The notes under the pieces were generated by a model. The model was given only the letters and a program-made list of their open reading frames with translations, searched no databases and was not told the origin of the DNA. The translations under genes were made by a program, and so were the position numbers. A stretch of 10,389 nt of DNA from an uncultured Caldilineales bacterium (GTDB taxonomy: Bacteria; Chloroflexota; Anaerolineae; JAAEKA01): assembly GCA_937907455.1 (NCBI GenBank), contig CALESQ010000073.1, forward strand, positions 1 to 10,389. Direction: 5' to 3'. Position 1 is the first letter of the stretch, and each line of letters begins with the position of its first letter. Positions 7,040-10,389 of the stretch are shown piece after piece.

Positions 7040-7060
7040 CAGGCAAGGATTAAGTAGAGG

Positions 7061-7096
7061 AAAACGGCCTTCCGCACAACGCGGAAGGCCGTTTTT
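7061..7096 (+). terminator. strong rho-independent terminator after the nuclease gene
   Basis: CGGCCTTCCGC (7065-7075) pairs perfectly over 11 bp with GCGGAAGGCCG (7081-7091), loop ACAAC. It is flanked by AAAA (7061-7064) and TTTTT (7092-7096), so it can act in both directions. It starts about 22 bases past the stop codon. Confidence 0.93.
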
Positions 7097-7332
7097 GTTG
7101 CGCGGTTTCTGGCATGGTTTCTCAAAAGTTCCACTGCGTGTCATGTTGAGGTCCGCCGAAGCCTCTCGGCATCGTCCGCAAGGAGATTCTTTGCTGGTTT
7201 TGTGTGCGACCAGGCCAATTTGCACGGTAACGGGAGCTATGCACTAACCACTTTGACCGATCAACCTGCTCACGGCGCAGTGTCAGCGACATAATGCCTG
7301 CCTTTTGAGAAGCTCTGTTTCTGGTTTTTTGG
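7097..7332. other. non-coding spacer between nuclease terminator and next promoter
   Basis: I see no credible gene on either strand. The minus-strand open frame over 7270-7590 lacks a convincing ribosome site or domain. The only structure is the repeat-like remnant at 7139-7195. Base composition is visibly more AT-rich than the coding sequence on either side. Confidence 0.6.
7139..7195. repeat. possible degenerate dispersed intergenic repeat
   Basis: The text GTGTCATGTTGAGG ... CCGAAGCCTCTCGGC ... AGGAGATTCTTTGC resembles the widespread intergenic TGTCAT-nTGAG ... CGAAG-n-ATCTC family that often sits next to terminators. Inside it, GCCGA (7155-7159) pairs with TCGGC (7166-7170). Recognition is from memory and the copy is eroded. 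Confidence 0.35.
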
Positions 7333-7343
7333 TTGACGAACCA
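7330..7343. promoter_or_regulatory. inverted repeat over the -35 box
   Basis: TGGTT-GACG-AACCA is a perfect 5-bp inverted repeat straddling the -35 hexamer at 7333-7338. A second TGGTT at 7322-7326 could pair with the same right arm. It may be an operator or chance; the arms are short. Confidence 0.3.
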
Positions 7344-7361
7344 GGAAGATGCGTTTATAAT
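7333..7361 (+). promoter_or_regulatory. near-consensus sigma70-type promoter
   Basis: -35 TTGACG (7333-7338; 5 of 6), a 17-base spacer, and a perfect -10 TATAAT (7356-7361). Initiation is expected near 7368. This is the best promoter in the window and lies about 280 bases upstream of the gene at 7649, giving a long leader that covers the small ORF at 7511. Confidence 0.8.
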
Positions 7362-7510
7362 TCATTTGCTTTTGTCGCAGGCAGCTCGGGAATATTGGTT
7401 TCATGGGTGGTTTTTCAGAGCGGGATAGATTGGTGGTGTAAAACGCAGGCAACGATTCGTTTATGATATGAATGATAGTTGCTTGTTTGGAACTGCTTAG
7501 GAGGCGCTTA

Positions 7511-7624
7511 TTGAAAGACATAGTCAACATCAAGGCGGCAAGCACGCACGAGACGTGTGGCATGGCTGGTGCAGGGATTGCGGCCTTCAATCTACGTGGT
7601 TTTTTGTTGTTTTTCCCTTTGTAA
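7511..7624 (+). CDS. possible 37-residue leader peptide or small protein, TTG start
   Basis: AGGAGG (7499-7504) lies exactly 6 bases before a TTG that opens a 37-codon frame ending in TAA 24 bases before the next ATG. The peptide begins MKDIVNIKAAST, has a small-residue core ETCGMAGAGIAAF and ends in the hydrophobic LRGFLLFFPL. It lies in the leader of the strong promoter at 7333-7361. I do not recognise a family. It could be a leader peptide affecting translation of the large downstream gene, a small membrane-associated peptide, or a chance frame behind a purine-rich run. The ribosome site and spacing are seen; any function is conjecture. The hydrophobic end is encoded by a T-rich tract, which makes a membrane-like tail easy to get by chance. 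Confidence 0.35.
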   Translation: MKDIVNIKAASTHETCGMAGAGIAAFNLRGFLLFFPL

Positions 7625-7648
7625 TGAGTTAAAAGGAGAGATCATACG

Positions 7649-10389
7649 ATGCAACGCAAGCACACTGTCTTTTTGCTGGCCCTGCTAATCCTGTTAGCCG
7701 TGTTGATACCAGCCACGGTGCTGGCTCAGGGGCCTGGAGAGGATCAGGAAACTTTGTTGGAGCAGGCTAAGGCACGCGCTGCTGAACAGAACCCGGAAGC
7801 AGCGTCGCTTTCTACGCCGTTGATGCCTAATCTGGCCGTTGACTATCCGCTTTTCGTGGGCGTGGATGATGCCACCGTGCCTGCCTATCAAATGGATGTC
7901 ACTGACAGCAGCACTATTCAGGCTTTTATCGGTGCGCAAGTTTGGGGATCTGCTTACGATGTCCTCAATCAGATCGTTTACTTTAACAATGGCTCTACCC
8001 TGTATGCATGGCCGGTAGGCGGCGCAATTTCCACGCTGGGAAGCATTGTGGATGCCGCCGGCGCCGCGCAGTCCATGGTAGGCTTGGCTTTTTACGGCGG
8101 CCAGTTGTATGGGGTGAAAAACATCGCCAACGAAGCGATCTGGAGCATCAACACCACCACCCTGGTGGCTACCGTAGCTATTGACTATGTGGATGCCGAT
8201 CTGGACTGCGGCGGCTTTGCGGCTGATCCTGAAACCGGCGTTTTTTACTGCACCAACGACGACGCGACACCCTACGGCGCCAGTCTGGTGATCATCAACC
8301 CCGATACCACTGTTACGCCGGTGGTGGCTTATCCGGCAGGCGAGACTGATATTGACGGCCTGGCTATCAGCAATGACGGTTTTGCCTATATGGTGACTGA
8401 TCAGCCGGGCAATATCTATGTGTACGATTTGGCAGGCGCTGTCTATGCCACGCCATTGACCGCACCCTGGACCAGCTCGGAGGTTTTTTCGGCGGCTACC
8501 TGGATTTGGGAAGAACCGATGGGCGGACAATGCCCGGCCGGCCCCGAAACGGGCGAACTGACTGCCAACGACCCGCTTTTTAATCGGCCTGTCGGTTCAG
8601 GTGGTTCCTGTACCCTGTCAGGAGTGGGTACGGCGGTGCATTACGACGTTTATTCTTACTATCTGGATGGCACCCCGCCGCAAGATCTGTTTGCTAGCTT
8701 GCTGGGTGGCACCACTTTGGACACGGTGATGGTTTTCTATCAGGCCCCCGATGGCTCGCAAAATCCCTTCGATGCTACTCAGCCCTGTTTGAATACGGTG
8801 GCCTACAACGATGACTTTGGTGGCACATTGCAATCTCAGATCAGTGCAACCGGTCTCGCCGTCGGTTGGGTAGATGTGGTGGTGACTACCTTTGATAACG
8901 GTGACACTGGCCCGTATACCATGAACGTCACCAGCCAGAGCTGTCAGGGTGGCGGTGAGCCGAATATCGTGGTTGATCCCCTCTCGATGGCGCTGAAGCT
9001 GTTCCCGGACGAGAGCACCACGCGGCCTCTGACCATTAGCAACACGGGTGACATAACGCTCACCTGGATGATCGAGGAAGAAGCTACGATGGCTGCGCCT
9101 GCGGCCATGTCCGGTGGACCAGGTAAGATACGCGCCCCTCAAGCGCTGCTGCGTACCGATGAGAAGCTACAGCAACTGCTGGCGGCACCCTCCGCCGATC
9201 TGGTGCAGGATGGCAGCTTTGAAGCAGGCACACCCAATCCCTTCTGGAATGAATCGTCCACCAACTTTGGCACGCCATTGTGCGACAGCAATTGCGGATC
9301 AGGCGGCGGTACTGGGCCTTTGATCGGTGATTGGTGGGCCTGGTTTGGCGGAATTACGCTCTATGAAGCTGGTAACGTGTCTCAGAGTGTGGTCATCCCG
9401 ACGGGCGGTTCGGCAACTCTGAGCTTCTGGATAGAGCAGACCACTTGCTCCGGCAACCCGGCTGACTATCTCGATGTGTTGATTGATGGAACCACTCTTT
9501 GGTCTACCACCGGTGATGCCCCTGAATGTGGTGTCCTGGGCTACCGGCAAGTGACGGTAGATGTCAGTGCGTTTGCAGATGACGGTGCGCATCTGCTGGA
9601 ATTTAACTCTGAAACGCAGGGCGGCTCTATCACCAACTTCTTTGTGGATGAGGTGATGCTGAACAGCGATGCCGTTCCCGCCTGCGCTGCACCGGTTGAT
9701 ATTCCGTGGCTGAGCGTTGCCCCCACAGCCGGCGCAACTGCCTCTATGGCAGCCAGCACGGCCACAGTCACCTTCAACGCTGCTGGTCTGGCCCCCGGCA
9801 TGTATACCGGCAACCTGTGTATCAGCAGCAATGATCCGGATGCCGGCCCCGGCAACGAAACCGAAATGGTGATCGTGCCGGTGACGCTGACGGTAAGTAT
9901 GCCGCTGGAGCCTTCGATCATCGTCACCAAGACGGTGGGCACAGTGCCCGGCGTCTGCGCCACCGAAAGCAGCATCCTGGTGGCCGCAGGTACCACCGTG
10001 TACTACTGCTACACCGTCACCAACACCGGCAACGTGGCGCTGAATGTGCACGATCTGGTTGATGACCAGTTGGGCACGATCTTCAGCGGTTTGGCCTATG
10101 TGCTCAACCCGGGCGCATCGGTCAACACCGTGACTGCGGGGCTGAGTGTGCCCGCTGTGATCAACACGCCTACTGTAAATGTAGCCACCTGGACAGCGTA
10201 TGATCGTGCCGGTGGGCCTGCTACCGCCAGCGCCACGGCCTTCGTGGATGTGTACGCCTTCTCGTGCGAGTATCCGGTAGAGAACTTCGAGGCAGGCGTG
10301 CCGCCGCTGGGCTGGAGCGTGGTGAACCATGTGACCGGTGGCCCGACATGGACCAACCTGGCTGCCTGCGGTCAGGGCAACTACACCGG
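7649..10389 (+). CDS. giant secreted modular protein with beta-propeller, 3' end beyond window
   Basis: 913 codons are open and no stop is reached. Visible order: Sec signal peptide (1-26, cleavage VLA|QG); a Glu/Ala-rich spacer; a probable beta-propeller (about 60-290) with repeated strand motifs such as IVYFNNGSTLYAWPVG, LAFYGGQLYGV and LAISNDGFAYMVTD; a PPC-like beta-sandwich (295-432) beginning CPAGPETGELTAND; a BACON-like domain in two halves (439-478 and 679-750) enclosing a carbohydrate-binding-like sandwich (about 505-673, FEAGTPNPFWNE ... FVDEVML); a DUF11-like module (757-868); and the start of a choice-of-anchor-J-like domain (878 onward, ENFEAGVPPLGWSVV). No catalytic motif is seen, so a binding or adhesive role is likelier, though an enzyme could lie downstream. 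AAGGAG (7633-7638) is 10 bases before the ATG. Several modules are close relatives of those in the nuclease gene. Confidence 0.82.
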   Translation, partial: MQRKHTVFLLALLILLAVLIPATVLAQGPGEDQETLLEQAKARAAEQNPEAASLSTPLMPNLAVDYPLFVGVDDATVPAYQMDVTDSSTIQAFIGAQVWGSAYDVLNQIVYFNNGSTLYAWPVGGAISTLGSIVDAAGAAQSMVGLAFYGGQLYGVKNIANEAIWSINTTTLVATVAIDYVDADLDCGGFAADPETGVFYCTNDDATPYGASLVIINPDTTVTPVVAYPAGETDIDGLAISNDGFAYMVTDQPGNIYVYDLAGAVYATPLTAPWTSSEVFSAATWIWEEPMGGQCPAGPETGELTANDPLFNRPVGSGGSCTLSGVGTAVHYDVYSYYLDGTPPQDLFASLLGGTTLDTVMVFYQAPDGSQNPFDATQPCLNTVAYNDDFGGTLQSQISATGLAVGWVDVVVTTFDNGDTGPYTMNVTSQSCQGGGEPNIVVDPLSMALKLFPDESTTRPLTISNTGDITLTWMIEEEATMAAPAAMSGGPGKIRAPQALLRTDEKLQQLLAAPSADLVQDGSFEAGTPNPFWNESSTNFGTPLCDSNCGSGGGTGPLIGDWWAWFGGITLYEAGNVSQSVVIPTGGSATLSFWIEQTTCSGNPADYLDVLIDGTTLWSTTGDAPECGVLGYRQVTVDVSAFADDGAHLLEFNSETQGGSITNFFVDEVMLNSDAVPACAAPVDIPWLSVAPTAGATASMAASTATVTFNAAGLAPGMYTGNLCISSNDPDAGPGNETEMVIVPVTLTVSMPLEPSIIVTKTVGTVPGVCATESSILVAAGTTVYYCYTVTNTGNVALNVHDLVDDQLGTIFSGLAYVLNPGASVNTVTAGLSVPAVINTPTVNVATWTAYDRAGGPATASATAFVDVYAFSCEYPVENFEAGVPPLGWSVVNHVTGGPTWTNLAACGQGNYT
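8963..9082 (+). repeat. shared BACON-like half-domain 1, copy 2
   Basis: Forty codons, NIVVDPL to IEEE (residues 439-478), the counterpart of 5870-5989 and equal in length. An unrelated payload follows the IEEE motif here. Confidence 0.8.
9683..9898 (+). repeat. shared BACON-like half-domain 2, copy 2
   Basis: Seventy-two codons (residues 679-750), CAAPVDIPWLSV to VPVTLTVS, the counterpart of 6686-6901. In the 69-base core the two copies differ at five sites, all third codon positions and all silent. Confidence 0.8.
9917..10252 (+). repeat. shared DUF11-like module, copy 2
   Basis: Residues 757-868, beginning IIVTKTVGTVPGVCAT, the counterpart of 5522-5863. Here it follows the BACON-like domain; in the nuclease it precedes it. 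Confidence 0.8.

Noticed and set aside
6194..7225. 343-codon open frame on the minus strand
   Set aside because: It lies antisense to the nuclease C-terminus, runs through the strong terminator at 7061-7096, and has His/Arg/Gly-rich low-information composition with no domain. It is a shadow of GC-rich coding sequence.
7362..7510. Known riboswitch (for example cyclic-di-GMP type) in the leader
   Set aside because: I looked for the conserved cores of common classes and did not find a convincing match by eye; a covariance search would be needed.
7270..7590. 106-codon minus-strand frame in the intergenic region
   Set aside because: It has no convincing ribosome site and no recognisable domain, and it overlaps the strong + strand promoter and the small ORF. 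Chance is more likely.
9299..10330. 343-codon open frame on the minus strand
   Set aside because: It is antisense to the second giant protein. Its similarity to the other long minus-strand frame (both contain HHxGFVAGAGIRI-like text) is explained by the shared + strand module.

Overview
This window looks like a chromosomal stretch from a Chloroflexota bacterium, probably near Anaerolineae/Ardenticatenia. That placement is an inference from style: moderately GC-rich coding sequence, sigma70-type promoters, AGGAGG-like ribosome sites, and very long Sec-exported proteins built from DUF11-like, BACON-like and choice-of-anchor-type modules. No rRNA, tRNA, CRISPR array or transposase is visible, and every real gene lies on the + strand.

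Layout: a short lead-in with a good promoter; a secreted LysM protein (176-1024) closed by a terminator; a small tatA gene (1157-1348) whose promoter begins inside that terminator's T-tract, followed by a second strong terminator; a class I SAM methyltransferase (1657-2463) preceded by an 18-bp palindrome that looks like an operator; a terminator-rich 200-base spacer; a 1452-residue secreted nuclease of the ExeM/NucH type (2681-7039) with a C-terminal membrane anchor; a strong terminator; a roughly 550-base AT-richer region holding a degenerate dispersed-repeat remnant, a near-consensus promoter and a possible 37-codon leader ORF; and a second giant secreted protein (7649 to beyond the window end) with a predicted beta-propeller and several beta-sandwich modules.

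The genes look like independently transcribed single units rather than one operon, since terminators separate nearly all of them. The common theme is the cell surface: LysM wall binding, Tat export, an anchored extracellular nuclease and a second modular exoprotein. The nuclease would digest extracellular DNA, for nutrient or phosphate scavenging or biofilm turnover. Neither giant protein has a twin-arginine motif, so tatA probably does not serve them directly.

The most notable signal is modular. The two giant proteins share closely related 40-, 72- and about 112-residue blocks. In both, a different beta-sandwich payload is inserted at exactly the same place (after an IEEE motif) in the same host domain, and the block order is changed between the two genes. 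I do not see a complete undescribed defence or biosynthetic system here.
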